A stretch of DNA of 64,000 bases from an uncultured Anaerolineae bacterium (GCA_937995825.1 CALKJO010000002.1:310001-374000); one strand, 5' to 3'; counted from the stretch's first letter, positions 29,713 through 40,042 are shown. Numbers and translations are program-made. Notes: a model not told the origin generated them from the letters alone.

Positions 29713-31437
29713 TTATTTCACGACCACATACCGCCCGACCGCCAGCGCGTCCATGCGCGTGCGCAGGAAGCAGTCGATGGCTTCGGCGGGCGTGCGAACA
29801 ATCGGCTCATTCTCGTTGAACGACGTGTTCAGCACAACCGGCGTACCGGTCAGGTCGCCAAATGCACGGATGAGCGCCCAATAGAGCGGCGACTCCTCGC
29901 GCGAGACGGTCTGCAAGCGCCCTGTGCCATCGACATGAGTGACGGCGGGAATCTCGGCGCGCTTCTCCGGCAGCACGTGGTAGACTTTGATCATGAACGG
30001 GTCGGGGTAGGTCTGGTCGAAGTAATCGCCGGTCGCTTCCAGCAGTATAGATGGGGCGAACGGGCGAAAACTTTCGCGGTGCTTGATGCGCGCGTTCAGG
30101 ATATCCTTCATGTCGGCGCGGCGCGGATCGGCGATGATGCTGCGCGCGCCCAAGGCGCGCGGTCCCCACTCCATGCGCCCCTGAAACCAGCCGACGACTT
30201 TACCGTCGGCGACCAGTTCGGCGGCGCGCCTGGGCAGCGCGTCTTCGTCATGGACGGTGTAGGCGAGTCCGGCGTGATTGAGTTCGGCGCGGATGGCGTC
30301 ATCGCTGAAGCCGCTGCCGAGATAGGCATTCCCCAAAGTGGTCGCGCGCGGCTGCCCCAAAAGCTGATGGTAAATGTAGAAGCAGACGCCGAGCGCTGTC
30401 CCCGCATCGCCCGCCGCCGGATGAATGTGGATGTCGGTGAAGTCGGTTTGGGGCAGGACTTTGCCGTTGAAGACGCTGTTGAGCGCGACTCCGCCCGCCA
30501 TACAGAGCGCGCTCATGCCCGTGTCGCGCTGTAAGCGCCGCACGAGCGCGAATTCGGCTTCTTCGAGCATGGCTTGCAGCGACGCCGCCACATCTTCATG
30601 CTTCTTTTCGATGGCGGAGCGCGGCTGGCGCGGTTCGCCGAGCAGATCGACCAGCTTGCGCGAATAAAGCGTCCCGACGGTCGGCTCACCGCCAGCCCAA
30701 GTCATGGCTGCGCCTTCGGCATGATGGACGAAATAGTCCAGATCAAGCTCGAACGTGCCATCGCGCTGAAGGCGCACGAGCTTACGCATGGCGTCCAGAT
30801 AGACCGGCTCGCCATACGGAGCCAGCCCCATGATCTTGCCTTCGTCGCCGTACTTGAGATAGCCGAGCCACTGGCAGATCGCGCTGTAGAAGATACCGAG
30901 CGAATGCGGAAAATTGATCTCATCCAGCACCGTGAGCTGATTCCCCTTGCCAACCGCCCACATGGTCGTGACGAAATCGCCCGCGCCATCGACCGACAGC
31001 ACCGCCGCCTGATCGAACGGCGAGACGAAAAACGCGCTCGCCAGGTGCGCCCGATGATGCTCGACATTGTGAAAGTCGGCTTTGAGCGCGTCGGCGCTGA
31101 TGCCCATGTGCCGGATGAATTCGCTCTTGAGCGATCCCACTTTCATCGTGTTGGAGAGACGGTCGCGCACCATCGCCAGCGTCGGGCGCTGCGCGAACGC
31201 GAACAGCGCCGCTTGCAGCAGATTCGCCTTCGGATCGCGGCTGATGCCGATATGATCGAGGTCGGCGGGCTGAATCCCCGCCTCATCCAGCACATAGCGG
31301 ATCGCCTGGACGGGAAAGCCCGCCCAGTATTTGACGCGGTTGAAGCGCTCTTCCTCCGCCGCCGCGATGATCCGTCCGTCCTCGATCAGGCACGCCGACG
31401 CGCCGCCGTGATACGCATTGATGCCGAGAATGTACAT
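29713..31437 (-). CDS. NodU/CmcH-type carbamoyltransferase
   Basis: MYILGINAYHGGASACLIEDGRIIAAAEEERFNRVK, LCMAGGVALNSVFNGKV, GRMEWGPRALGARSIIADPR. Confidence 0.93.
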   Translation of the reverse strand: MYILGINAYHGGASACLIEDGRIIAAAEEERFNRVKYWAGFPVQAIRYVLDEAGIQPADLDHIGISRDPKANLLQAALFAFAQRPTLAMVRDRLSNTMKVGSLKSEFIRHMGISADALKADFHNVEHHRAHLASAFFVSPFDQAAVLSVDGAGDFVTTMWAVGKGNQLTVLDEINFPHSLGIFYSAICQWLGYLKYGDEGKIMGLAPYGEPVYLDAMRKLVRLQRDGTFELDLDYFVHHAEGAAMTWAGGEPTVGTLYSRKLVDLLGEPRQPRSAIEKKHEDVAASLQAMLEEAEFALVRRLQRDTGMSALCMAGGVALNSVFNGKVLPQTDFTDIHIHPAAGDAGTALGVCFYIYHQLLGQPRATTLGNAYLGSGFSDDAIRAELNHAGLAYTVHDEDALPRRAAELVADGKVVGWFQGRMEWGPRALGARSIIADPRRADMKDILNARIKHRESFRPFAPSILLEATGDYFDQTYPDPFMIKVYHVLPEKRAEIPAVTHVDGTGRLQTVSREESPLYWALIRAFGDLTGTPVVLNTSFNENEPIVRTPAEAIDCFLRTRMDALAVGRYVVVK

Positions 31438-31529
31438 TGCGTTTGCGTCTATCCTTCATCATTCAAACGTCTGCATTATACTGTTCATCAGCAAACAACA
31501 TCAGACCGCGTTTTTGGGAGTTCATCATC

Positions 31530-32129
31530 ATGGACAATCGGCGAGTCCGCGTCTCGTGCGCGGGGTTATGCCGCATCCGCGACGACGACGGGCGCTATCT
31601 GCTGGCGCTCAACGCTAACCGCCTGACTCGCGGCGTCCGCGTGTATACGCCGCTGGGCGGCGGACTGGAGTATCACGCGCCCGATCTGCCGGCGCGCTTC
31701 GACGCCGAGCCGGAAAATCCCAATGAGCGCGAACTGCGGCTGTATCTGCCGTCGGCGCGCTTCCCCGAATTTCGGGCATGGTTTCTGCGGCGAGTCGAGC
31801 GCGAAACCGACCCGTTCCGCGAGCTGCGCGAGGAACTGGTCGATGAACTGGGCGTGATCGACGCGCTGCGGCGATCTGATATCGCCTTTGAGCGCGTGCG
31901 CGCGCTGGACGCCGAGCGGATCACCGACCGAGCCGGCGCGCACGGGCTGCCCACACGCTATCTGCTGGAAGTTTTTGAGGTGCGGCTTGAGTCGCTGCGG
32001 GTGCGCGCGGCGCTGATGACTTTACCCGCTGACGGCGCGCTGGGCTGGTTCACGCCGGCGGAGCTGGACGCGGGGCGAACAGACGACGGCGCAGCCGTTG
32101 AAGCGAGCGCCTTGTTGGAAAAAAGCTGA
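31530..32129 (+). CDS. NUDIX-superfamily protein, resembling SMODS-associated NUDIX (SaNUDIX)
   Basis: GLCRIRDDDGRYLLALNANR, YTPLGGGLEY, ERELRLYLPSARFPEFRAWFLRRVERETDPFRELREELVDELGV. Confidence 0.6.
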   Translation: MDNRRVRVSCAGLCRIRDDDGRYLLALNANRLTRGVRVYTPLGGGLEYHAPDLPARFDAEPENPNERELRLYLPSARFPEFRAWFLRRVERETDPFRELREELVDELGVIDALRRSDIAFERVRALDAERITDRAGAHGLPTRYLLEVFEVRLESLRVRAALMTLPADGALGWFTPAELDAGRTDDGAAVEASALLEKS

Positions 32130-32970
32130 TCAGTCCGCCGGGTAGATAGACGATCACCAGCATCAGGATCAAGCCGTTGACCACGCCGCGATATTCGCGG
32201 ACGGGGCGCAGCACCTCCGGCAGCCCGGTCAACACGACCGCGCCCAGAATCGGCCCGAAATAGGATGCGCCGCCGCCCAGCACCGCAAACGCCAGGATGT
32301 TGACCGCCTGCGCAAAGCCGAAGCCGTCGGGGCTGATGATGCGCGTCAGATGTCCGCTGAATGCGCCCGCCGCGCCCGCCAGCAGCGCGCTCAGGACGAA
32401 GACCACATTCTTGACGTAGACGACGTTGATCCCCATGTTGGCGGCGACTTTTTCGTCCTGCCGGATCGCCGCCATCGCCCGCCCGAAGCGCGAGCGGTGC
32501 AGCCGGTCGATCAAATAGCAGACGGCGATCAGAAAGCCGACCAGATGCCAGGTCTCGGTGAGCTTAGGGATGCCCTTGATGCCGAGCGCGCCGCCGGTGA
32601 TCGTAACGCGCTGCCCGATGATGCCGCTCACCAGCGGATCGAAGTTGAGGATCAGAATCCGCACCACTTCGCCAAAGCCGATGGTGGCAATCGCCAGGTA
32701 AATATCGCGCAGGCGCAAAACGGGCAGCCCGACAGGGATCGCCAGCACGCCTGCCAGCGCTGCGCCGCCTGCGATCCCAACTGCCAGCGGCAGATCGAAA
32801 GTTTGGGTGAGGATGACGCCGGCAAACGCGCCAATCGCCATGAAGCCGGCGTTTGCCAGCGAGAACATGCCGGTGTAGAGCGTCAGATAGATGCTCAAGC
32901 CCAGCAGCGCGTTGACGAGCATGAACTGGATGACAGGTTCAGTGATGCCGATGCTGCGGAGAACGTCCAT
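32050..32970 (-). CDS. branched-chain amino acid ABC permease (LivM-like)
   Basis: GMFSLANAGFMAIGAFAGVIL, AIRQDEKVAANMGINV, AGAAGAFSGHLTRIISPDGFGF. Confidence 0.9.
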   Translation of the reverse strand: MDVLRSIGITEPVIQFMLVNALLGLSIYLTLYTGMFSLANAGFMAIGAFAGVILTQTFDLPLAVGIAGGAALAGVLAIPVGLPVLRLRDIYLAIATIGFGEVVRILILNFDPLVSGIIGQRVTITGGALGIKGIPKLTETWHLVGFLIAVCYLIDRLHRSRFGRAMAAIRQDEKVAANMGINVVYVKNVVFVLSALLAGAAGAFSGHLTRIISPDGFGFAQAVNILAFAVLGGGASYFGPILGAVVLTGLPEVLRPVREYRGVVNGLILMLVIVYLPGGLISFFPTRRSLQRLRRRLFAPRPAPPA

Positions 32971-32973
32971 CGT

Positions 32974-33858
32974 TTACGCCCGCGTCTGTTCCTTTTGTCC
33001 GACCAATCCCTGTGGACGCACCAGCAGGATCAGAAACAGCAGCGTGAACACAATCGCATCGCGGTAGTTGCTGCCGCCCGCCGCCACGCTGAAGACCTCC
33101 AGCGCCGCAACTACAAAGCCGCCGATCAGCGCGCCCTGAATGTTGCCCAGTCCGCCCAGCACGATCACGGTCAAGCCTTTGAGCGCGATGGCGTCGCCGA
33201 TGAACGGCGTGATCTGGTTGAATGCCAGCCCATACAGCACGCCCGCCGCGCCCGCCAGCGCGCCCGCCAGGAAAAAGGTGATCATATAGATCGCGCCGAC
33301 GTTGACACCCAGCAAGCCCGCTGTCCGCTGATTGAAAGCGACCGCTCGCATCCGCTGCCCCAACCGCGTGCGCGCCACGAGCAGATTGAGCAGCGCCATC
33401 AACACAACCGACACCATCAGGATGACGACCTGAATCGGCGTAACACGGAACGGCAGGTTTGGGATCGCCTCCGCTGGGATGAGTCCGATGGGGAAGCGCT
33501 CCGGGTTGGTTCCGAACAGCAGCTGAGCGAAATTGACCAAGAAGAAGGACGCGCCGATGCTGCTGATCAACTGCGAGATGCGCGGCGCGCCGCGCGCACG
33601 CAGCGGCGCAAATGCCGTCCGTTCAAGCGCGACGCTGATCAAGCCTGCGCCGAGCATCGCCGCCGGAACCGCGATCCAAAGCGGGAGCGTGAGCTGCGTC
33701 ACCACCAGCAGCCCGATCCACGCGCCCCACATGAAGACCGCGCTGTGCGCCAGATTCAGCACGCCCAGCACGCTGAACACCAGCGCGTAGCCGAGCGCGA
33801 ATAGGCTGTAGACCGAGCCGAGCCAAATGGCGTTGACGAGCTGCTGGATGAGATTCAT
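32974..33858 (-). CDS. branched-chain amino acid ABC permease (LivH-like)
   Basis: MNLIQQLVNAIWLGSVYSLFALGYALVFSVLGVLNLAHSAVFMWGA; RAVAFNQRTAGLLGVNV. Confidence 0.92.
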   Translation of the reverse strand: MNLIQQLVNAIWLGSVYSLFALGYALVFSVLGVLNLAHSAVFMWGAWIGLLVVTQLTLPLWIAVPAAMLGAGLISVALERTAFAPLRARGAPRISQLISSIGASFFLVNFAQLLFGTNPERFPIGLIPAEAIPNLPFRVTPIQVVILMVSVVLMALLNLLVARTRLGQRMRAVAFNQRTAGLLGVNVGAIYMITFFLAGALAGAAGVLYGLAFNQITPFIGDAIALKGLTVIVLGGLGNIQGALIGGFVVAALEVFSVAAGGSNYRDAIVFTLLFLILLVRPQGLVGQKEQTRA

Positions 33859-33866
33859 CGGATCAC

Positions 33867-33898
33867 GGGAGGGGAGGACGGTCAGCGCCGCCCCTCCC
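33867..33898 (-). terminator. intercistronic stem-loop between SBP and LivH genes
   Basis: GGGAGGGG...CCCCTCCC arms, no T-run. Confidence 0.6.
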
Positions 33899-33908
33899 CG
33901 CCTCACGC

Positions 33909-35096
33909 TTATTCTGCGCCGAGGACGGCAAACGCGCCGCCCCGGTTGACCTGCACAACCGGATCGTGGATCGGGTTGCGGTCTTCAGTGAAGCTGAAGA
34001 AGCCGAGCGGCGTCTCCATTTCGAGCGCCGCCAGCGCATCGCGCACGGCGGCGCTGTCGGTGGAGTCAGCGCAGCGGATCGCGCTGGCGATCATCCATGC
34101 GCCAGTGTACGCCTGCGCCGCAAACTGATCGGGCAGGTTGCCGTATTCATTCTCGAAAGCGGCTTTGAAGGCGGCGCTGAGTTCGTTCGGGCTGCCGATA
34201 TTCCAGGCTGCGCCGACGATTAAGCCTTCGCTGTCCGCGCCGGTCTGCTGAAGGACTGCCGGGCTGTTCAAGCCGTTGCCGCCCATCAGCACGCCCTGAT
34301 AGCCCTGCGCGCGCGCCTGAAGGATGATCTGCACCGCCTCGACCGCCAGCGCCGAGATGGCGAGAGCGTCGGGATTCTGCGCGATGATATTGGTGAGCTG
34401 GGCGTTGAAATCGACATCGCCGGTCGCGTAGGTTTCTTCCGCAACCACCGTGACGCCGTTGGCTTCGAAAGCCTCGCGGAAGACATTTGCGCCGCTGACG
34501 GTGAAGTCGTCGTCATTGGCGTAGATGATCGCCGCCGAGCGGATGCCGAGCTGATCGACTGCGCCCGCGACCGTCCCCGGAATGACCGAGGCTTCCGGCA
34601 GGCTGTTGCGGAAGATGAAATCGCCCATGTCGGTGATGCCGTTGGCGGTATTGCTGACCGCCAGCACCACCACGCCCGCGTCCTGAGCGATCGGATCGGC
34701 GGAGAAGGCTTCGCGCGAGAGCGTCGGCCCGATCACGGCGATCACGCGGTCTTCTTCAACCAGCTTGGTCATCGCGGCAATCGCCTGATTGTTGTCGCTG
34801 GCACTGTCCTCAAAGATCACCTCCAATGTGACGCCTTCGCCCAGGAAAGCGCTGTTGTTGATCTCAGCAATGGCGAGCTGAATGCCGCGCTGCTGCGACA
34901 CACCGAAGACCGACGCGCCGCCGGTGAGCGTCAGCAGTGAGCCGATGGTGACGGTGTCGGGCAGATTAGTCGGGTCTGGGCAGGTTTGGCGGATGTCCGC
35001 CCCGATCAGGCTCTCCATCGTCGGCATCTGCGCGCTGACCAGCGCCGGCGCAGTCAGCAGCGCCAACAGACTGAACACCCAAATCCACTTCTTCAT
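33909..35096 (-). CDS. branched-chain amino acid-type ABC substrate-binding protein
   Basis: Signal peptide MKKWIWVFSLLALLTAPALVSAQ; TVTIGSLLTLTGGASVFGVSQQRGIQLAIAEINN. Confidence 0.9.
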   Translation of the reverse strand: MKKWIWVFSLLALLTAPALVSAQMPTMESLIGADIRQTCPDPTNLPDTVTIGSLLTLTGGASVFGVSQQRGIQLAIAEINNSAFLGEGVTLEVIFEDSASDNNQAIAAMTKLVEEDRVIAVIGPTLSREAFSADPIAQDAGVVVLAVSNTANGITDMGDFIFRNSLPEASVIPGTVAGAVDQLGIRSAAIIYANDDDFTVSGANVFREAFEANGVTVVAEETYATGDVDFNAQLTNIIAQNPDALAISALAVEAVQIILQARAQGYQGVLMGGNGLNSPAVLQQTGADSEGLIVGAAWNIGSPNELSAAFKAAFENEYGNLPDQFAAQAYTGAWMIASAIRCADSTDSAAVRDALAALEMETPLGFFSFTEDRNPIHDPVVQVNRGGAFAVLGAE

Positions 35097-35279
35097 GAGC
35101 ATCTCTCCTCTAAATTGCATTAACTTTTCATTGGTACGCTGGCGCCCTAGTTTAACGCAGACCATGCTTGCAGGCAAAACCTGTTTTTTCTCGCCCTTGC
35201 GCATGTCATGCGCATCAGATAACAGTATAATGTGGGATAAGCAGTTCAACCGATGGGATTTTGAGGGATTATTCCCAGC

Positions 35280-36062
35280 ATGGGCTACTGGGGCTGGCGT
35301 CCGCTGTTTTGTGGAGTGTTCTTCAGCGTATGGGTCGCAAGCTGCAGCGTCGTCGCGGAGACGACAGACGGGATAACGCCGCCAACTGCTTTTCCCAGTG
35401 TCACCCTGACGGTTGGGCGGATTGTGCCATTCAGCACAGCCTCTCCCACTCAGATCGCGGCAGCCCGACCCGATACGACACTGAGCGCCCCGCAGCCGAG
35501 CTGTTACACCAATCGAGCCGGCGGTGTCGTCTGTCTTGGCGTGATCGAAAATCGCGGCTCAACGGCACTGACGCTTGACGATGCCTTGGTGACGGTGCGG
35601 CTGCGGGTGCGCGGTCAGCTCGTCGAGCGGCACGCCCGCTTCGAGCAGCGCCAGGTTGTCCCAGGCGGGATCGCGCCCTACCGCACCGCCTTTGACGCGC
35701 CGCCCGATCCGGGCTTTGCGCCGCAGATCGAGATTTCGCTGCCCCTGATGACTGCTGTGCCGTTGGAGTTGGTCAGGCTGACGCCGATGAATGCAGCGGT
35801 GGCGTGGGATGGTGGGCGCTATCAGGTGAGCGCCGCTTTGTTGAATACCGACACGCAGACCGGTCTGCTTGAGCGGATTGTGGTTACGCTGCGGGACGAT
35901 GCCGGTCGCGTGATCGGCTACCGCGTGCTTGCCCCGGCGCCGATCCGGCTTGCGGCGGGCGAGTCGTTCCCGCTGCGGGTTGAGATCGTCCCGCTGGCGG
36001 ACATGCCGGCACACACGCTGCAGATCGATTGCTACGCAGAAGCCGCGCCGATCAGCGGATGA
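35280..36062 (+). CDS. secreted/lipoprotein of unknown function
   Basis: N-terminal hydrophobic segment with VASC; beta-rich body [33 protein letters not shown]-like element near 35227. Confidence 0.6.
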   Translation: MGYWGWRPLFCGVFFSVWVASCSVVAETTDGITPPTAFPSVTLTVGRIVPFSTASPTQIAAARPDTTLSAPQPSCYTNRAGGVVCLGVIENRGSTALTLDDALVTVRLRVRGQLVERHARFEQRQVVPGGIAPYRTAFDAPPDPGFAPQIEISLPLMTAVPLELVRLTPMNAAVAWDGGRYQVSAALLNTDTQTGLLERIVVTLRDDAGRVIGYRVLAPAPIRLAAGESFPLRVEIVPLADMPAHTLQIDCYAEAAPISG

Positions 36063-36789
36063 GCGTGCCGACCGCGCTGTCGCCCATCACAGCGCGCAGC
36101 AGCGCATCGTCCGACGAGAAATCCAGCACTAGAATCGGCATATTGTTTTCCTGGCAGAGCGTGAAGGCGGTCATGTCCATGACCTCCAGCTTGTCCTGGA
36201 TCACTTTGTCATATGAGACGTGCGTATAACGGGTGGCATTGGCGTGCTTCTTCGGGTCAGCCGAATAAACGCCGTTGACCTTAGTCGCTTTAATGACGAT
36301 CTCGGCGTTGATCTCCATCGCGCGCAGCGCGGCGGCGGTGTCGGTAGTGAAGTACGGATTGCCCGTGCCGCCGGCGATGATCACCACGCGCCCTTTTTCC
36401 AGATGACGGATGGCGCGCAGGCGAATATACGGTTCAGCGACGGCGTTCATGGCAATGGCGGTCTGGACGCGCGTCTCGACGCCGGCGCGCTGAAGCGCGT
36501 CCTGAAGCGCCAGCGCGTTCATGACCGTCCCGATCATGCCCATGTGATCGGCGGTGCTTTGCGACATGCCGCGCTCAACCCCCTGTGCCCCGCGCCAAAG
36601 GTTGCCCGCGCCGATCACTAGCGCGATCTGCACGCCCAATTGATAGACCTGCTTGATCTTGACCGCGATTGCTTCAGCGCGATCGGGATCGATGCCAAAA
36701 TTTCCTTTTCCCGCTAACGCCTCTCCGCTCAACTTCAGCACGATGCGCCTGTAAGCGGGTGCGGGGTGTTGAAGTCGACTGCCGTTCAT
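36052..36789 (-). CDS. pyrH: UMP kinase PyrH
   Basis: [60 protein letters not shown]. Confidence 0.95.
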   Translation of the reverse strand: MNGSRLQHPAPAYRRIVLKLSGEALAGKGNFGIDPDRAEAIAVKIKQVYQLGVQIALVIGAGNLWRGAQGVERGMSQSTADHMGMIGTVMNALALQDALQRAGVETRVQTAIAMNAVAEPYIRLRAIRHLEKGRVVIIAGGTGNPYFTTDTAAALRAMEINAEIVIKATKVNGVYSADPKKHANATRYTHVSYDKVIQDKLEVMDMTAFTLCQENNMPILVLDFSSDDALLRAVMGDSAVGTLIR

Positions 36790-36802
36790 CTGCCCTCCTG
36801 AT

Positions 36803-36836
36803 AAAAAAGGGGGACTAGCCAATGCTAACCCCCCTC
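36803..36836 (-). terminator. terminator/attenuator between tsf and pyrH
   Basis: GGGGG-ac-TAGC-caat-GCTA-ac-CCCCC with adjacent aaaaaa (U-tract on minus strand). Confidence 0.75.
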
Positions 36837-36890
36837 AAAGATCGTATTGGATCGTTCGAGGCGTCCCTGTCAGTGAGATCGGGAAAACCC

Positions 36891-37547
36891 TTACCCATTT
36901 GCACCATTGGCATTCGCGGCGCTGTCCGAATCGAGCGGTTCGCCAAGTTGATAGCGCGCAAAGCGGCGAATTTCGATGCTCTCGCCCAGCTCAGCGACCG
37001 TCTCGGAGAGAAGCTGCGAGATCGTCTTGCTGTCGTCCTTGATGAAGGGCTGCTCCATCAGCACGATCTCTTTGAAGTAGGTCTCCATGCGTCCAGCGAC
37101 GATCTTCTCAATGACCGCCTCCGGCTTGCCTTTGCCCTCTTCCTGAGCGCGGCGGCGGAATTCTTCGCGGACGACCGCCGCCGCCGACTCTGGAATCTGC
37201 TCGCGCTTGACGTACTGCGGGTTCATGTTGGCAATATGCAGCGCGATGTCCTTGCAGAACGCGCCGAACGCCGGCGTTTTGGCGACGAAATCGGTCTCGC
37301 AGTTGATCTCGACCATGACGCCGACGCGCTTATTGAAATGCAGATACTGCTCGATGAAGCCTTCGTTCATCGTCCGACCCGCGCTGAGCTTTTTCGCCGC
37401 TTTCGCCAAGCCCTTTTCCTTGAGCAAAGCGGCTGCTTTGTCGAGATCGCCGCCAGTGCTTTCGAGCGCCTTCTTGCAATCGAGCGGACCTGCGCCGGTC
37501 ATCTCGCGCAGGTCTTTGACCATTTGTGCCGTGATCTGCTGTCCCAT
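36891..37547 (-). CDS. tsf: translation elongation factor Ts
   Basis: MGQQITAQMVKDLREMTGAGPLDCKKALESTGGDLDKAAALLKEKGL. Confidence 0.95.
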   Translation of the reverse strand: MGQQITAQMVKDLREMTGAGPLDCKKALESTGGDLDKAAALLKEKGLAKAAKKLSAGRTMNEGFIEQYLHFNKRVGVMVEINCETDFVAKTPAFGAFCKDIALHIANMNPQYVKREQIPESAAAVVREEFRRRAQEEGKGKPEAVIEKIVAGRMETYFKEIVLMEQPFIKDDSKTISQLLSETVAELGESIEIRRFARYQLGEPLDSDSAANANGANG

Positions 37548-37551
37548 GCTT

Positions 37552-38397
37552 TTATTCGCCGTCCTCTTCTTCGTCGTCGAATAGCCTTGTCGTCTTGAGC
37601 TTCGCCAGGGTCGAAGCGCCGAGATAGACCTCGTCGCTGCTGTCCTCGTCGAAGGTCTCCACCCTCTCCTGCGCCATCTCCGCCGCGCCGGCCTCGTCAT
37701 CATCGCCTTTGCGCATCATCTGCCCCTCGATTACGGCGTCCGCCAGCGCGCCGATCAGCAGCTTGATGGCGCGCACGGCGTCATCGTTGGCGGGGATGAT
37801 ATAGTCGATTTCATCGGGATCGCTGTTGGTGTCCGCCAGCGCCAGCACCGGAATTTTCAGCGTGTTGGCTTCTTTGACCGCCGTCGCTTCGCGCTTAGTG
37901 TCAATCACAATCAGCAGGTTGGGCAGACGGCGCATATGACGGATGCCGCCGAGGCGCTGCTGCAATTTCTCGATCTTGCGCGAGAGAATGAGCGACTCTT
38001 TCTTGGGCAGCAGGTCGAATTCGCCGTTATCGCGGCGGCGTTCCAGCTTCTTGAGCGTGTCGATCCGGCGCGAGATCGTCACCCAGTTGGTCAGCGTGCC
38101 GCCGAGCCAGCGCGTGTTGACATACGGCATCTTGCAGCGCTCGGCTTCACGCTGCACAGCGTCCTGCGCCTGACGCTTCGTGCCGACGAACAGGACGACG
38201 CCGCCATCAGCCACCAGATCGCGGATCATGTCGTAGTATTCGTTCAGGTTGACCAGCGTCTGCTGCAGGTCGATGATGTGAATGTCGTTGCGCGCCATGA
38301 AGATGTACGGCTTCATCTTCGGGTTCCACTTGGTGGTGCGATGGCCGAAATGAACGCCCGTTTCCAAAAGCGCCTTCATGGAAACATTCGATGGCAT
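37552..38397 (-). CDS. rpsB: 30S ribosomal protein S2
   Basis: [51 protein letters not shown]. Confidence 0.96.
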   Translation of the reverse strand: MPSNVSMKALLETGVHFGHRTTKWNPKMKPYIFMARNDIHIIDLQQTLVNLNEYYDMIRDLVADGGVVLFVGTKRQAQDAVQREAERCKMPYVNTRWLGGTLTNWVTISRRIDTLKKLERRRDNGEFDLLPKKESLILSRKIEKLQQRLGGIRHMRRLPNLLIVIDTKREATAVKEANTLKIPVLALADTNSDPDEIDYIIPANDDAVRAIKLLIGALADAVIEGQMMRKGDDDEAGAAEMAQERVETFDEDSSDEVYLGASTLAKLKTTRLFDDEEEDGE

Positions 38398-38576
38398 GAT
38401 GGTGTGCTTGCTCCTATGGTTTGTGTTTTAGCGATCACGCCGTTCATCCTCGGCTGTCAGATGGGCGTCCCCTCCACACCAGCCGAGTCCGGGCGTGTGA
38501 TATTTGCGGATGTATTCGCAGATGCGAATGTCCACCGCAGGGTAGTCTAACATAGGGCGTAGGCGTGTTCAAGACG

Positions 38577-38608
38577 AAAAAAAACGCAGCCCAGAGGCAT
38601 CAGCCTGC
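38577..38608 (-). terminator. terminator overlapping end of GT-C-like gene
   Basis: CGCAG...CTGCG next to aaaaaaaa (U-tract on minus strand). Confidence 0.5.
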
Positions 38609-40042
38609 GGCGGTGATGCGCCAGAGTCCGAGCGATGGCAGCCGCGCGCGCAGCAGCGACTCGAAAGTGAGCAGACCAGCCGCCGGCTCGATAATGAGTT
38701 CGATCCGCGCCGTGTCCGGATTGAAGGCGTAATTGTTGAAAATCGTATTGAACTCCTCCGCCCACATCGAGAGCAGCACATCCTCCGACCGGACCGGGAT
38801 CGGTTCGGGATAGCGCCCTAACTCATGGTAATTGGCGATCACACGGGCATAGGGTTCGTCGATGATCGGCAGCGCCAATCGCACCGATACCCATACCAGA
38901 CCCGGCGCAGTTCGACCGGAATAGCGGTCGATCTCAGCTAAGACCGCGCGCGCGGTCTCGCCGTAGCGCGGATTTTCGAGCTGCTGAAACGTCGGGAAAT
39001 AATGGGAGAAGAAAGGCAGCATGAGCAGCAGACCCGCCGCCAGCGCAAGCCGGGGGCGTCCCGCGTCGGGGAGGCGAGCCAGCCGCCAGACGATCAACAG
39101 GATCAGGTACGTGAAGTAGCTGCCGCCGCCGCCGAACAGGATCGGCAGCATGAACACCAGCGCCAGCGCAGCCTCGCGAAGCAGTCGGCGCGGCGACTCC
39201 TGCACCAGACGCAGCAGCGCACGTCCATACAAGATGACCAGCGGCGCGCCCCAGCCGAAGAAGCGCAGCGCGTCGGCATCGAGCGAGGTCAGGCTTGACA
39301 GACCGCGCGGCTCCTCACGGGTGAAAAAGCCGAGAAAGTTTCGGCTCCACTGCTCGACATCGACCAGGATGACAGGCAGGTAGAGCGCGGCGGCGAACGC
39401 GCCCACAGCCGCCGCCAGCGCGATCAGAACGCGCAGTTTCCAGCCGCGCTCCAGCCCCGCCGCCGTCAGCGCCAGCACGCCGATCAGCCCGCCGAGCGGG
39501 TGCGCGAGGCCGGAAAAAGCAGCCAGAAAGCCGCTGCTGAGGATCGCCCGCAGCGGCGGCTGACGGCTCGAGCGCGCGATCAGCGTCAGCGCCAGCAGCA
39601 GCAGCGGGATGGTCAGCGCCTCCGGTCGCATCGCCCACAGGCTCGGATAGACGAAAACCGCCAGCGCCGCAATCGCGCTGGTCAGCGGATCGACGCCGCG
39701 CCCTGAACGCAGCAGCAGCCACGCGGCAGCCGCGCTCGACAGCGCGAACAGCAGCGACGCGGCGAAATAGCTGTGAGTCGTGCCGAAGGGCAGCAGCGCC
39801 AGGATCACGCTGGCGGCGGCGCCGAAGCCATACGGAAGCTGATAGATCGGCATCCAGTTGTGCCACAGGCGGCTGAGCAGCGGTTCACCGCGCAGCAGCG
39901 AATAGGGATGCGACAAAGACTGAACGCCGTCGGTCGTCGGCAGCGGCAGATGCAGCCAGAGCGCCGTTTTCCAGACGATCAGCGCGGTCAAGTAAAGCGC
40001 CAACAGCAGCGGGATAAGATGGTAGATGCGGTCACGGCTCAA
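38600..40042 (-). CDS. polytopic membrane protein, GT39/GT-C glycosyltransferase-like
   Basis: Multiple TM helices, N-terminal LPTTDGVQSLSHPYSLLRGEPLLSRLWHNW extracytoplasmic loop; start uncertain (TTG near 40042 proposed). Confidence 0.6.
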   Translation of the reverse strand: MSRDRIYHLIPLLLALYLTALIVWKTALWLHLPLPTTDGVQSLSHPYSLLRGEPLLSRLWHNWMPIYQLPYGFGAAASVILALLPFGTTHSYFAASLLFALSSAAAAWLLLRSGRGVDPLTSAIAALAVFVYPSLWAMRPEALTIPLLLLALTLIARSSRQPPLRAILSSGFLAAFSGLAHPLGGLIGVLALTAAGLERGWKLRVLIALAAAVGAFAAALYLPVILVDVEQWSRNFLGFFTREEPRGLSSLTSLDADALRFFGWGAPLVILYGRALLRLVQESPRRLLREAALALVFMLPILFGGGGSYFTYLILLIVWRLARLPDAGRPRLALAAGLLLMLPFFSHYFPTFQQLENPRYGETARAVLAEIDRYSGRTAPGLVWVSVRLALPIIDEPYARVIANYHELGRYPEPIPVRSEDVLLSMWAEEFNTIFNNYAFNPDTARIELIIEPAAGLLTFESLLRARLPSLGLWRITAAG

